This document shows, piece by piece, positions 34,136 to 42,803 of a DNA stretch of 64,000 bases. The notes below the pieces were generated by a model. That model was not told the DNA's origin. It did not search any database and worked only from the letters and a program-made list of their open reading frames with translations. The stretch lies in the NCBI GenBank assembly GCA_958431225.1, contig OY288107.1:2011501-2075500 (forward strand), in the 5' to 3' direction. The position numbers were made by a program, and so were the translations under genes. The number at the start of each line of letters is the position of its first letter. Position 1 is the first letter of the stretch. This stretch comes from an uncultured Alphaproteobacteria bacterium. Lineage in GTDB: Bacteria > Pseudomonadota > Alphaproteobacteria > Puniceispirillales > UBA1172.

Positions 34136-34931
34136 AGGCGTCATTGATAGCCACGCGCATATTGATTTCCCCATCTTCACCGATGACCGCAACGAAATGC
34201 TGGCGCGCATGGCGGGGGCAGGGGTGAGCGATGTTATTTGCATCGGCACAACGCTCATCCACGCCGATAGCCCGCGCAAATTGGCGGAACAGGCGGATAA
34301 TATCTGGTTCACCGTAGGCGTGCATCCGAATCACGCCGATGAAGAACCCCGCTATGATGACGCCGAAGCCATCCGCAATTACGCCAACCACCCCAAATGC
34401 GTCGGCATAGGCGAGGCGGGGCTGGATTATTTCCACAAAAAAGCCGACCCCAACCGCCAACGCCGCAGTTTTGAAGTGCAGTTAGAAGTGGCATCCGAAC
34501 TAGCCCTCCCCATCGTCATCCATAGCCGTGATGCCGATGATGATATGCGCGCCATACTAGCCGAAACCGCAAGCGCGCGCCCCATCACCGGCGTCATGCA
34601 TTGCTTTAGTAGCGGGGCAAAACTAGCTGAAAAAGCATTAGAAATCGGTTTTTACATTTCTTTTTCCGGCATCCTAACCTTCAAAAACGCCGATTGGTTG
34701 CGCGATATAGCCAAAAACGTGCCACTAGACCGCTTATTGGTAGAAACCGACGCACCCTATTTAAGCCCCGAGCCGTTGCGCAAAATCAAACGCAACGAAC
34801 CCGCCCACGTCATCCACACGCTAAATTGCTTGGCAGAGGTAAAGGGCGTAGAGCCAGAAACCCTAGCCAAACAGACGCGAGCCAACACCAAAACCCTGTT
34901 CCACCGCTTAGACGGCGGGGGCGCATCGTGA
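34128..34931 (+). CDS. TatD family metal-dependent deoxyribonuclease (YcfH-like)
   Basis: 267 aa TIM-barrel hydrolase. It has the metal motif DSHAHIDF, then GVHPNHADE, GEAGLDYF, VIHSRDAD, GVMHCFSSG and LVETDAPYLSP. YcfH/TatD proteins are Mg-dependent 3'-5' DNases or RNA-processing enzymes. The position after metG is conserved in many proteobacteria. Its GTGA overlap links it to the next gene. Confidence 0.94.
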   Translation: MIKGVIDSHAHIDFPIFTDDRNEMLARMAGAGVSDVICIGTTLIHADSPRKLAEQADNIWFTVGVHPNHADEEPRYDDAEAIRNYANHPKCVGIGEAGLDYFHKKADPNRQRRSFEVQLEVASELALPIVIHSRDADDDMRAILAETASARPITGVMHCFSSGAKLAEKALEIGFYISFSGILTFKNADWLRDIAKNVPLDRLLVETDAPYLSPEPLRKIKRNEPAHVIHTLNCLAEVKGVEPETLAKQTRANTKTLFHRLDGGGAS

Positions 34932-35719
34932 AAATCACCATGCTAGGATGCGGCACATCGGTGGGCGTGCCGACACTAGGTCCGGCAGGGTGGGGGCGGT
35001 GCGATCCTGATGAGAAACGCAATCACCGCCAAAGATGCGCCGTATTGGTAGAAAAAGACGATTTCGTGGTGCTGATAGACGCCGGCCCCGACATCCGCCA
35101 ACAATTACTAACCCACCAAGTCAAAAAAATAGACGCGGTATTAATCACCCACACGCATTCCGATCACATAGCCGGCTTAGACGATTTGCGCCCCTATTTT
35201 TTCGTCAAAAATAGGCGTGGGGGGCGCCAAAAACTACCCCTATACGCCACCGCCCAAGATCTAGACGCACTACGCACCCGCTTTGACTATCTATTCATAA
35301 AAAGCAGCTCATCGCCAAGTTATTTCCAACCAGTATTAGAAGCCAAAACCATCACCGCCGACAGCCAATTCACCCTTGGCACATTAGCGGTGCGGAGCCT
35401 CCAACAATTCCACGGACACAGCACCAGCCTAGGCTTCACCTTCGACAACCGCTTCGGCTATTCCACCGATGTAGTAGATATGCCCGACGAGGTATTCGCC
35501 CACCTAAACGAACTTGACCTATGGATTGTAGAAATGCTAAGAGAAGAACCCCACCAAGCCCACGCCCATTTTGACCTAACCATGCAATGGATAGCAAGAT
35601 GCCAACCCAAACACGCCATCCTGACGCATCTAGGATTGGAAAGCGACTACCAAACGCTATTAGAAAAATGCCCAAAAGGGGTGGAGCCGGGTTATGATGG
35701 GTTGCGTGTGGAGTTGTGA
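34928..35719 (+). CDS. MBL-fold metallo-hydrolase (PhnP/RNase Z-like)
   Basis: 263 aa from GTG 34928, which overlaps the TatD-like stop by 4 nt. It begins KITMLGCGTSVGVPT and has the zinc motif ITHTHSDHIAGLDDL. FHGHSTSLGF and STDVVDMPD follow, with a late ILTHLGLESDY histidine. The family includes the PhnP phosphodiesterase; no phn genes are near, and tatD followed by this hydrolase is a common alphaproteobacterial pair. The substrate is unknown. An in-frame upstream ATG at 34694 lies within the TatD-like gene and is rejected. Confidence 0.9.
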   Translation: MKITMLGCGTSVGVPTLGPAGWGRCDPDEKRNHRQRCAVLVEKDDFVVLIDAGPDIRQQLLTHQVKKIDAVLITHTHSDHIAGLDDLRPYFFVKNRRGGRQKLPLYATAQDLDALRTRFDYLFIKSSSSPSYFQPVLEAKTITADSQFTLGTLAVRSLQQFHGHSTSLGFTFDNRFGYSTDVVDMPDEVFAHLNELDLWIVEMLREEPHQAHAHFDLTMQWIARCQPKHAILTHLGLESDYQTLLEKCPKGVEPGYDGLRVEL

Positions 35720-35742
35720 AAAGCAGAAAAAAGGAGTTTCTA

Positions 35743-36660
35743 ATGGCTAAAAATGCGAATCAAAATGAAAGTCAAAATGAGAATTTGGGCTATGTTTTGG
35801 GTTTGATGGGCGTCATTGCTTTCAGCCTCACTCTGCCGATTACAAAATTCCTCACCCCCTATCTTTCGGTGTGGGATATTGGCTTTGGGCGCAGTTTGCT
35901 GGCGGCGATGGGGGCGGTGGTCATTCTGCTGATTTACCGCCAGCCATGGCCGAGCGCGCGTCAATGGAGGTTGCTGGCGGTGGTAGCGAGTGGCATCGCC
36001 TTTGGTTTTCCTGTTCTCACAGCGGTGGGGATGCAATCGGTGCCATCAAGCCATGGGGGTGTTATTTTGGGCGGGATGCCGTTAGTAACTGCGCTGATAG
36101 GATGTTTTATTTCGGGCGAAAGACCGAGTTGGCTCTATTGGCTGATAGCAACCGCCGGTTTTTTAACAATCGCCGCCTATTCGCTCATCAGCGCCGGTGG
36201 TGCGGCGGATTTTGCACTTTATACAGGCGATTTAGCATTGCTTGGCGCGGCGATATTTGCCGGGCTAGGCTATGCCCAAGGGGGGTTGCTCGCGCGCGAA
36301 TTAGGGGGCTGGCAAGTCATCTGCTGGACGCAAATCGTGTCCTTGCCGCTTTTGATTGTCTTGACATGGCATTATGGCGATGCGTCCAATTTTGCAGCAA
36401 TGCCCATAAGCGGCTGGGCGGCGTTTGTGTTCCTAGCGTTAGTCAATTCATTAATAGGATTCTTTTTCTGGTATAAGGCGCTGGCAGTTGGGGGCGTGTC
36501 CAAAATCAGCCAGATTCAGCTCTTACAAACCTTCTTCACCTTCGGTTTTGCAGCATTATGGCTAGGTGAGGTAATCACGCCGCTGATGGTCGTATGTCTA
36601 GTAATCACGGTTGTCATAGTTTGGATTAGCAAACGCATCCCGGTGACTGCCAAATCCTAA
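35743..36660 (+). CDS. EamA family (DMT) transporter
   Basis: 305 aa, ten predicted membrane helices in two EamA repeats. ATG 35743 follows AAAAAAGGAG by 6 nt. A polar Asn/Gln/Glu N-terminus precedes the first helix (LGYVLGLMGVIAFSLTLPIT). PSSHGGVILGGMPLVTALIG and GVSKISQIQLLQTFFTFGFAALWLGE are characteristic segments. Substrate unknown. Not closely similar to the EamA protein at about 23.4 kb. It probably ends the tmk-metG gene run, before an AT-rich gap. Confidence 0.9.
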   Translation: MAKNANQNESQNENLGYVLGLMGVIAFSLTLPITKFLTPYLSVWDIGFGRSLLAAMGAVVILLIYRQPWPSARQWRLLAVVASGIAFGFPVLTAVGMQSVPSSHGGVILGGMPLVTALIGCFISGERPSWLYWLIATAGFLTIAAYSLISAGGAADFALYTGDLALLGAAIFAGLGYAQGGLLARELGGWQVICWTQIVSLPLLIVLTWHYGDASNFAAMPISGWAAFVFLALVNSLIGFFFWYKALAVGGVSKISQIQLLQTFFTFGFAALWLGEVITPLMVVCLVITVVIVWISKRIPVTAKS

Positions 36661-36922
36661 ACAACCCAAAATCCGTCCGACATAACTACTTTTATGATTA
36701 TGTAAAAAACAACGCAGAACAGATTGTTATTATTGAATATCCTAATTCTCAACAAATCCCAATCCGTTTTTTACATAATCATTATTATGCGACAAATTGA
36801 TAAAATGGCGTCCCTGTGGGTGGGTTGCTGTTACCTATTCTATTGCCCTTTCATCGCTTAGATGTTGTTGAATATGGTTCTATCTATCTTGGGCAGAGAC
36901 AAAGCCGTAAGTTTTGACTTGT
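36661..36922 (+). other. AT-rich intergenic region
   Basis: 262 nt without a credible gene. It contains the inverted repeat and dif-like site listed next; after 36796 I see nothing recognisable. Confidence 0.5.
36675..36795. repeat. perfect 17-bp inverted repeat with a dif-like XerCD site
   Basis: ATGATTATGTAAAAAAC at 36694-36710 is repeated in reverse complement at 36766-36782, with a 55-nt loop. The right copy continues into TTTTTACATAA-TCATTA-TTATGCGACAA (36768-36795), an 11-6-11 layout. Compared by memory with the E. coli dif site it matches 9 of 11 bases of the XerD arm and 7 of 11 of the XerC arm. The left side (36675-36702) has a weaker 11-6-11 layout around CATAA-CTACTT-TTATG. It may be a chromosomal dif, a mobile-element site or a palindromic element. 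Confidence 0.45.
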
Positions 36923-37291
36923 TTAATGTCTGTCGTGGATGTGTGAAAATCCAATGCCGGCTTGATCCATCATAGTTCCGTTTTTTATTTGAAATGATTG
37001 GTTTTTGTATTGTGTGTCTGTTTTTGTGTTGGGGTTAAAATTTGGGAATAGGGAACCTAAAATTAACATAAGAGTTGCCATCCATGCAAAAAAGAAGGTT
37101 AACACCCAACAAAATATTGGCTCATTGCTGGTTATAGCAAGTGTTAGGGATGTGAGAGAAAGGATTGAAAAAAATATAATACGCTTTTTGTAGGGGTGAA
37201 TAGAGGTCTGGCTTACGGATTTAGCAGTTTGCTCATCCGTTTTGCTTTTAGCGGTATTTTTCTTTTTCGTTTGTTTTTTCACATTTGCCAT
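36923..37291 (-). CDS. hypothetical two-helix membrane protein
   Basis: 122 aa. The N-terminal 35 residues are Lys/Thr/Ser-rich (VKKQTKKKNTAK). Two adjacent hydrophobic helices follow (IIFFSILSLTSLTLAI and FCWVLTFFFAWMATLMLILG), then a polar tail ending in HIHDRH. ATG 37291 has GGAG 6 nt upstream. Low-GC codon use differs from the neighbours, so it may be transferred DNA. I do not recognise a family. Confidence 0.55.
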   Translation of the reverse strand: MANVKKQTKKKNTAKSKTDEQTAKSVSQTSIHPYKKRIIFFSILSLTSLTLAITSNEPIFCWVLTFFFAWMATLMLILGSLFPNFNPNTKTDTQYKNQSFQIKNGTMMDQAGIGFSHIHDRH

Positions 37292-37440
37292 TTTAGACTC
37301 CATAGGTCGCTGGCAGAGAAGCCAATCCTCTCTTTTAACCAACAGTAAGACTTAATCACATTCTTGTCAAAATTTATTTTGAGGGCGTTGCCCCTCCCCC
37401 CTTGCCTACCCCCTCTGCTTATGCTATCACTGCCTTTACT
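37292..37440 (+). other. gap between hypothetical protein and TPP riboswitch
   Basis: 149 nt. It holds a GAGGGCGTTGCCCCTC hairpin-like stretch at 37381-37396 and a possible -10 TATGCT at 37420-37425 for the thi transcript. No convincing -35 or gene was found. Confidence 0.4.
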
Positions 37441-37513
37441 CTTGGGGTGCCGCGAATCAATCGGCTGAGATATACCCATGAACCTGAACCAGATAATGCT
37501 GGCGGAGGAAAGA
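37441..37513 (+). ncRNA. TPP riboswitch (THI element)
   Basis: The conserved aptamer elements are in order: GGGGTGCC, CGGCTGAGA, TACCC, then GAACCTGAACCAGATAATG and CTGGCGGAGGAAAGA. These form the pyrimidine-sensing CUGAGA and pyrophosphate-sensing arms. Downstream are two mutually exclusive stems, GCATC/GATGC (37518-37522 with 37527-37531) and ATCCT/AGGAT (37520-37524 with 37542-37546), which might be the expression platform. It should repress thiBPQ when TPP is plentiful. Confidence 0.92.
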
Positions 37514-37598
37514 GTTTGCATCCTACGATGCTTTGCGTCCAAGGATACCTCTCGCACTTTCACTAGCATTCTCAAGCAACTACTATGGAGAATGTGTT

Positions 37599-38618
37599 AT
37601 GCGTCCTATACTGAAATCTACGATAATGCTGATGCTGGCGGGTCAGATGACGGCTTCGCTTGCTCATGCGGAATCAAAACCTGAACTCATCGTCTATACC
37701 TATGATAGTTTTGCGGCGGAATGGGGGCCTGCCCCGCAGATTAAGACGGCCTTTGAAAAAAAATGCGACTGCCAGCTAACCTTTGTTGGGCTTGATAGTT
37801 CCCTGGGGATTCTGGCGCGGATTCGGCTTGAAGGCGACAACAGCCCCGCCGATGTGATTCTGGGGCTAGACACGGCACAGACGGATATTGCGCGGGATGC
37901 GGTTGCTCGGCATGGGGTGGATGATGTTGCCGGGAAACTTGACCTGCCCGTCAATCTGCCGGCGTGGCAAGACCTGCATTTTGTGCCTTATGATTGGGGG
38001 TATTTTGCTTTTGTTTATGATAGCAACACGCTTACCGCACCCCCCGCATCTATGGCGGAACTTATCGCTACGCCTACTACGGACTTGCGGATTGCTATCC
38101 AAGATGCGCGCTCATCGACGCCGGGTTTTGGCTTGATGCTGTGGCTGAAGACGCTTTATGGTGCTGAGGCGGGGGCGCAATGGCGTGCGCTTGCCCCGAA
38201 AATTGCCACCATCACGAAAGGTTGGTCGGAATCTTATGACCTGTTCCTCAATGGCGAGGTGGATATGGTGCTGTCTTACACCACCTCCCCCGCCTATCAT
38301 CGTGTTGCCGAGGACAAAACCCATTACGATTACGCGCGCTTTGATGAGGGGCATTATATGCAGGTTGAGGTCGCCGCCATGTTGAAAAATAGCGACCAGC
38401 CTGAATTGGCACGGCAATTTCTGGCGTTCCTTTTAACGCCGGAGGTGCAAGCCATCATCCCAACGAGCAACTGGATGTATCCCGCCGCCAAAAACACGCC
38501 TCTGCCTGATGGGTTTGAGGTCAGTGCCAAGCCCCAAGGTTTGTTGCTGGATGATGCGTTGATTGCCGAACATCAACAGGACTGGCTCAAAGAATGGGTC
38601 ACGGCGTTGAGCCAATAG
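37599..38618 (+). CDS. thiB: thiamine ABC transporter, periplasmic binding protein
   Basis: 339 aa. The signal peptide is cleaved near LAHA-ESK. The mature protein starts PELIVYTYDSFAAEWG, the typical ThiB N-terminus. It has IQDARSSTPGFGLMLWLKTLYG and DMVLSYTTSPAYH (binding-site Tyr/Trp segments). It delivers thiamine or TPP to ThiPQ. ATG 37599 follows TATGGAG; an in-frame TTG at 37533 would add 22 residues before the signal peptide. It lies 85 nt after the riboswitch aptamer. Confidence 0.94.
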   Translation: MRPILKSTIMLMLAGQMTASLAHAESKPELIVYTYDSFAAEWGPAPQIKTAFEKKCDCQLTFVGLDSSLGILARIRLEGDNSPADVILGLDTAQTDIARDAVARHGVDDVAGKLDLPVNLPAWQDLHFVPYDWGYFAFVYDSNTLTAPPASMAELIATPTTDLRIAIQDARSSTPGFGLMLWLKTLYGAEAGAQWRALAPKIATITKGWSESYDLFLNGEVDMVLSYTTSPAYHRVAEDKTHYDYARFDEGHYMQVEVAAMLKNSDQPELARQFLAFLLTPEVQAIIPTSNWMYPAAKNTPLPDGFEVSAKPQGLLLDDALIAEHQQDWLKEWVTALSQ

Positions 38619-38627
38619 AGCCGCACA

Positions 38628-40388
38628 ATGCCCCGCACCCTCGCCCCTTCAGCGAATTGCGCCCTGCCCGCCACCCTGCCCGGATTGTTATTGGTGGCGG
38701 GGTTGTGGGGGTTTTTGCTGTTGGCATTGGGGGCGTTGTTGGGGGTGGATGGGGGGGCGGATGTGGCGGGCGGAGCTGCGCCGATTGCGACTTGGTTTGA
38801 TTCCCGCATTTTTGATTCGCGCACCGGAGCGATTCTGTGGTCGGCGACGAGTCAGGCGTTGTTATCCGCTTTGGGTTCGCTGGCGGTGGCGGTGCCGGCG
38901 AGCATTATGCTGGCAAGGCGTTATCGCTGGTTTGGCATGCGGGTATTGCGGTTGTTGGTGGGGCTGGCTTTCGTCATCCCCACCACCGTGGCGGCAAGCG
39001 GGTTGCTGGCGATCTGGGGACGGCAGGGGGTTATCAATCAAGCCATTGATGCGGTTAATGCGGTGGTGCCTGAGGCACTGCCGATGGTGGCACTGCCCGA
39101 ACTACCCACATTTTTCGGCTTAAAAGCGGTGGTTTTGGCGCATATTTTTTTCAACGCGCCTTTGATGATTCGCGTGTTTCTTCCACGCATTCTGTCGGTG
39201 CCGGATACGCATTGGCGGTTGGCGCGGATGATGGGGATGACGGCGTGGCAACAAGGACGCTGGATTGAATTTCCCGCCATGAAACCGCTGATTCTGCCGA
39301 TGGTGGGGTTGGTGTTTTTGTTTTGTTTTAGTTCGTTTTCGTTGGTGTTGATGCTGGGTGGGGGCTTGCGGGTTACGACGCTTGAGGTGGAAATTTACTC
39401 TGCCCTACGCATTGCCTTTGACTTGCCCATGGCGGTGGCTTTGACGTTGTTGCAGGTGGGGATGGCGTTAGGGGTGTTGGTGGTGCTGTTGCGCCTCGCC
39501 CCCCGCCAAACCAGCTGGAATCAACCGATTATGACCATGCGCGCGCCTTGTGATGATATATTAAGTGCAAATAATTTTTCCTTAAAAACATTGGATATTT
39601 TTATGATTGCAATTCTGGTTTTGTTGTTGATATTCCCGCTAGCTGCGTTGGCTTGGCGGGGGGTAAGCGGTGATATGTTGGCAGTGCTGATGAGCGCACA
39701 TTTTTGGCGCGCCATGGGTAATAGTGTCGGTATTGCTGTCGCTTCGGGTGTGTTGGTGGTAGGTCTAGCTTGTGTGCTGGCAGAAACACGGACGCAACTA
39801 ACGCTCCGCCCTATTTCTCCACTCACGCGCGGGATTATTGCCCTGCTAGAAATGGGGGTGATGGTGTATTTGGTTGTGCCGGCGATTGTTATGGGGACGG
39901 CGTGGTTTATTCTGTTGCGGGGGGTGGCGAATGTGTTTGCGGTGGCGCCGTTTTTGGTGTTGGTGGCGAATGTGATGTTGGGTTTGCCGGTGGCGTATCG
40001 GTTGCTGATTGGCAAATGGCTAGCGATGCGGGGGCGCGATGAACGCTCACGCCTTGCCTATGGTTTGCAGGGGTGGAATTTACGCGGTTGGCGGGGGGTG
40101 CGTTTTCTCACCATTCCGCTGATGGGGCGCGAGATTGGCTTGATTTTCGGGCTAGCCATGGCGATGTCTATGGGGGATTTGGGGGTGATTGCGCTGTTTG
40201 CTAGTGCGGATTTTACGACCCTGCCGTGGCTGTTATATCAGCAAGCCGGGCGGTATCGCGTGGATGAAGCGGCGGTAACGGCATTGATGTTGATGCTGAT
40301 GGTGAGCGCACTTTTCGCCCTAGGCAACGGGCTAGGCAAATGGCTCGCGCGCCCTCCGTCTCTTTATTACGAGGCACACCATGCTTGA
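38628..40388 (+). CDS. thiP: thiamine ABC transporter permease
   Basis: 586 aa with about twelve membrane helices in two permease halves. Each half has an EAA-type loop: HWRLARMMGMTAWQQGRWIEFP in the first and the SRLAYGLQGWNLRGWRGVRF region in the second. The start lies 9 nt after thiB. The stop overlaps thiQ by 8 nt. The N-terminal 120 residues are Gly/Val-rich. Confidence 0.94.
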   Translation: MPRTLAPSANCALPATLPGLLLVAGLWGFLLLALGALLGVDGGADVAGGAAPIATWFDSRIFDSRTGAILWSATSQALLSALGSLAVAVPASIMLARRYRWFGMRVLRLLVGLAFVIPTTVAASGLLAIWGRQGVINQAIDAVNAVVPEALPMVALPELPTFFGLKAVVLAHIFFNAPLMIRVFLPRILSVPDTHWRLARMMGMTAWQQGRWIEFPAMKPLILPMVGLVFLFCFSSFSLVLMLGGGLRVTTLEVEIYSALRIAFDLPMAVALTLLQVGMALGVLVVLLRLAPRQTSWNQPIMTMRAPCDDILSANNFSLKTLDIFMIAILVLLLIFPLAALAWRGVSGDMLAVLMSAHFWRAMGNSVGIAVASGVLVVGLACVLAETRTQLTLRPISPLTRGIIALLEMGVMVYLVVPAIVMGTAWFILLRGVANVFAVAPFLVLVANVMLGLPVAYRLLIGKWLAMRGRDERSRLAYGLQGWNLRGWRGVRFLTIPLMGREIGLIFGLAMAMSMGDLGVIALFASADFTTLPWLLYQQAGRYRVDEAAVTALMLMLMVSALFALGNGLGKWLARPPSLYYEAHHA

Positions 40389-41052
40389 AATTGACAATAT
40401 CAAATTCCAATACCCCGAACAAACGCACCCCCTTAAATTCGCGCTAAACGTGCCAGAAAATACGGCGCTGGTGGTGGCAGGGATTTCGGGTTCCGGGAAA
40501 TCTACTTTACTCAATTTGATTGCCGGGTTTTTGCACCCTGATTCCGGGGATATACGTTGGCGGGAAAAATCTATTTTGGGGTTAGCCCCGGCCATGCGCC
40601 CCATATCCATGCTGTTTCAAAGCGACAATCTTTTCGCGCATTTGGATGTTTGGACGAATATCGCGCTAGGCGTGGATGCGGGGCTGAAAATTGATGGCGA
40701 ATCAACAGAAATCATCGCGCAAAGCATGGCGGATTTGGGCATAGGCGATATGGAAACGCGCCCCATTCCGACACTTTCAGGCGGGCAACAGCAACGCGTG
40801 GCGCTAGTGCGGGCATTGGTGCGGGCGCGCCTTCATGCGGCCGGGGGTGCGGGCGGGGGTGCCGGTTCGCGTTCGCTTTTGTTGTTGGATGAACCGTTCA
40901 GCGCGCTTGACCCCATCACCAAAGCCGATTGCCTCGCTGTAGTGCGGCGGATGGTGGATGATTTCGGCATCACTGCCATTCTGGTGACGCATGATGCTAG
41001 CGATGCTGAGGCGTTAGGGGCGGATGTTTTTTCCTTGCCTACACCGTGCTAA
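40381..41052 (+). CDS. thiQ: thiamine ABC transporter ATP-binding protein
   Basis: 223 aa ATPase. Walker A GISGSGKST, Q-loop MLFQSDNLFAHL, signature LSGGQQQRVALVRA, Walker B LLLLDEPFSALD and the switch His in VTHDAS are present. A Gly/Ala-rich insert (AAGGAGGGAGS) lies between the signature and Walker B, where the family normally has none. It overlaps thiP by 8 nt and energises thiamine import. Confidence 0.95.
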   Translation: MLEIDNIKFQYPEQTHPLKFALNVPENTALVVAGISGSGKSTLLNLIAGFLHPDSGDIRWREKSILGLAPAMRPISMLFQSDNLFAHLDVWTNIALGVDAGLKIDGESTEIIAQSMADLGIGDMETRPIPTLSGGQQQRVALVRALVRARLHAAGGAGGGAGSRSLLLLDEPFSALDPITKADCLAVVRRMVDDFGITAILVTHDASDAEALGADVFSLPTPC

Positions 41053-41070
41053 TGTTCCATCAATAAACCC

Positions 41071-42681
41071 ATGGCAAAAACAGCAGGACAAATGATTGTG
41101 AAAGCACTGGAACAATACGGCATTGACCGTATTTTCTGTGTGCCCGGGGAAAGTTTTTTGCCGATTCTGGACGCCCTCCACGACAGCCCCATCCAAACCA
41201 TCCTAGCACGGCACGAAGGCGGGGCGGCGATGATGGCGGAAGCAGACGGCAAAATGACCCACCGCCCGGGCATAGCACTAGTAACGCGCGGGCCGGGCGC
41301 GAGCAATGCGGCGGCGGGGGTGCATATCGCGCAACAAGATTCGACGCCGATGATTTTGTTAATCGGGCAAGTAGCGCGGGAAATGCGCGGGCGCGATGCC
41401 TTTCAAGAGGTGGATTATCACCAATTTTACGGCGGTATGGCAAAGCGCGTTTTTGAAATTGACGATGCCGGAGACGCACCAGAAATTTTGGCGGAAGCAT
41501 GGCGCATCGCTATGGAAGGACGGCGGGGGCCGGTGGTGCTTAGCCTGCCCGAAGATATGCTTTATGAAGAAGTAGCGGCGGATGTGCGCCCCCTGCCCGC
41601 GCAAAATCCTGCCCCAGATATTAGTGCGGAATTGGACGCGCTCGCCTCGCGGATTTGCCAAGCCACGAATCCCGTATTGATTGTCGGCGGTTCGGGTTGG
41701 TCGGATGCTGCGATTGCTAAGCTGGAACAATTTGCCATCCATGCCGATATTCCGACCTTCGTGTCGTTTCGGCGGCAGAGGTTGATGTGTAGTTTAAGCC
41801 CTGCCTATGGCGGTGATTTGGGGCTGGGGTGCAATCCTGCCATCCTTGACCGCATCCGTGCCAGCGATTTGGTGATTCTGTTCGGCGGGCGCATGTCCGA
41901 AGTGCCGTCCCAGAGTTATACGCTATTTTCACTGCCAAAACCACAGATGCCTTTCGTGCATATTCACCGAGACGCCGGGGAAATCGGGCGCGTTTATACC
42001 CCCGATTTGGGGCTAGTCATGGATGATGAAGAATCGGTGCTTGATGGGTTATTGGCGCGGGTTGATGCGGTGGAAACGACCCCGCGCATTGATGAAGCAC
42101 ACGCCGAATATCAAGGTTGGACAACGCCCCTTCCCGCCGAATCTAGCACCATCAATATGAGCCACATTGTCGGCTGGCTCCGCGACCACCTGCCCCCCGA
42201 AGCGATTATGACCAACGGCGCCGGGAATTATGCCACTTGGCTACATCGCTTTTATCATTTTCGTAGCCCGCAAAGCCAGCTCGCCCCGACTTCAGGCTCT
42301 ATGGGGTATGGGATTCCGGCGGCGGTGGCGGCGAGTTTGCGTTATCCTGACCGCCCGGTGCTTGCTTTTGCTGGCGATGGCTGTTTTCAAATGACCATGC
42401 AGGAATTGGCGACGGCACGGCAATTCGGGGCGAAACCGATTATCATTGTCGTGGATAATGGGATCTATGGCACGATTCGCATGCACCAAACACGGCATTT
42501 TCCCGGGCGGGGGGCGCATCTTACCGAACTCATCAACCCCGATTTCTGCGCGCTTGCCGAGGCGATGGGCGGGTTGGCATTTCACGTGAAGCACGACAGC
42601 GAATTTGCCGAGGCGATGGAAACCGCCCTCACCGCCAACCGCCTTGCCCTCATCCATTTGCCGATTGCAGAAAAATGGTGA
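41071..42681 (+). CDS. TPP-dependent enzyme, acetolactate synthase large-subunit-like
   Basis: 536 aa with the three domains of TPP-binding decarboxylases. The N-terminal Pyr domain has VPGESFLPILDAL and the catalytic Glu in RHEGGAAMMAEADG. The PP domain carries AFAGDGCFQMTM through VVDN (GDG...NN-type Mg/TPP motif). A small subunit (ilvN) is absent, so it may be a catabolic acetolactate synthase, a benzoylformate- or oxalyl-type decarboxylase, or a related lyase. It starts 18 nt after thiQ, so the TPP importer and a TPP user probably share one riboswitch-controlled transcript. Its TGG-TGA end overlaps the encoded CCA of the opposite tRNA. Confidence 0.85.
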   Translation: MAKTAGQMIVKALEQYGIDRIFCVPGESFLPILDALHDSPIQTILARHEGGAAMMAEADGKMTHRPGIALVTRGPGASNAAAGVHIAQQDSTPMILLIGQVAREMRGRDAFQEVDYHQFYGGMAKRVFEIDDAGDAPEILAEAWRIAMEGRRGPVVLSLPEDMLYEEVAADVRPLPAQNPAPDISAELDALASRICQATNPVLIVGGSGWSDAAIAKLEQFAIHADIPTFVSFRRQRLMCSLSPAYGGDLGLGCNPAILDRIRASDLVILFGGRMSEVPSQSYTLFSLPKPQMPFVHIHRDAGEIGRVYTPDLGLVMDDEESVLDGLLARVDAVETTPRIDEAHAEYQGWTTPLPAESSTINMSHIVGWLRDHLPPEAIMTNGAGNYATWLHRFYHFRSPQSQLAPTSGSMGYGIPAAVAASLRYPDRPVLAFAGDGCFQMTMQELATARQFGAKPIIIVVDNGIYGTIRMHQTRHFPGRGAHLTELINPDFCALAEAMGGLAFHVKHDSEFAEAMETALTANRLALIHLPIAEKW

Positions 42682-42751
42682 GCGCGACAGGATTCGAACC
42701 TGTGACCCAGTGATTAAAAGTCACTTGCTCTACCAACTGAGCTACGCGCCC
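42676..42751 (-). tRNA. tRNA-Lys (anticodon TTT)
   Basis: 76 nt. The acceptor GGGCGCG pairs with CGCGCTC (one G-T pair), discriminator A, and CCA is encoded. Anticodon stem AGTGA/TCACT carries loop CTTTTAA, and the T arm has GGTTCGAATCC. It lies downstream of coaD on the same strand. The CCA and last bases overlap the 3' codons of the opposite gene. Confidence 0.97.
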
Positions 42752-42803
42752 CCCCATTTGTAGCGCGAAACTAGGCAATCTCATGCCATTGTGCAAGTGA
42801 AAT

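Noticed and set aside
37381..37396. GAGGGC/GCCCCTC stem as a terminator
   Set aside because: Mismatch within the stem and no T-run on either strand.
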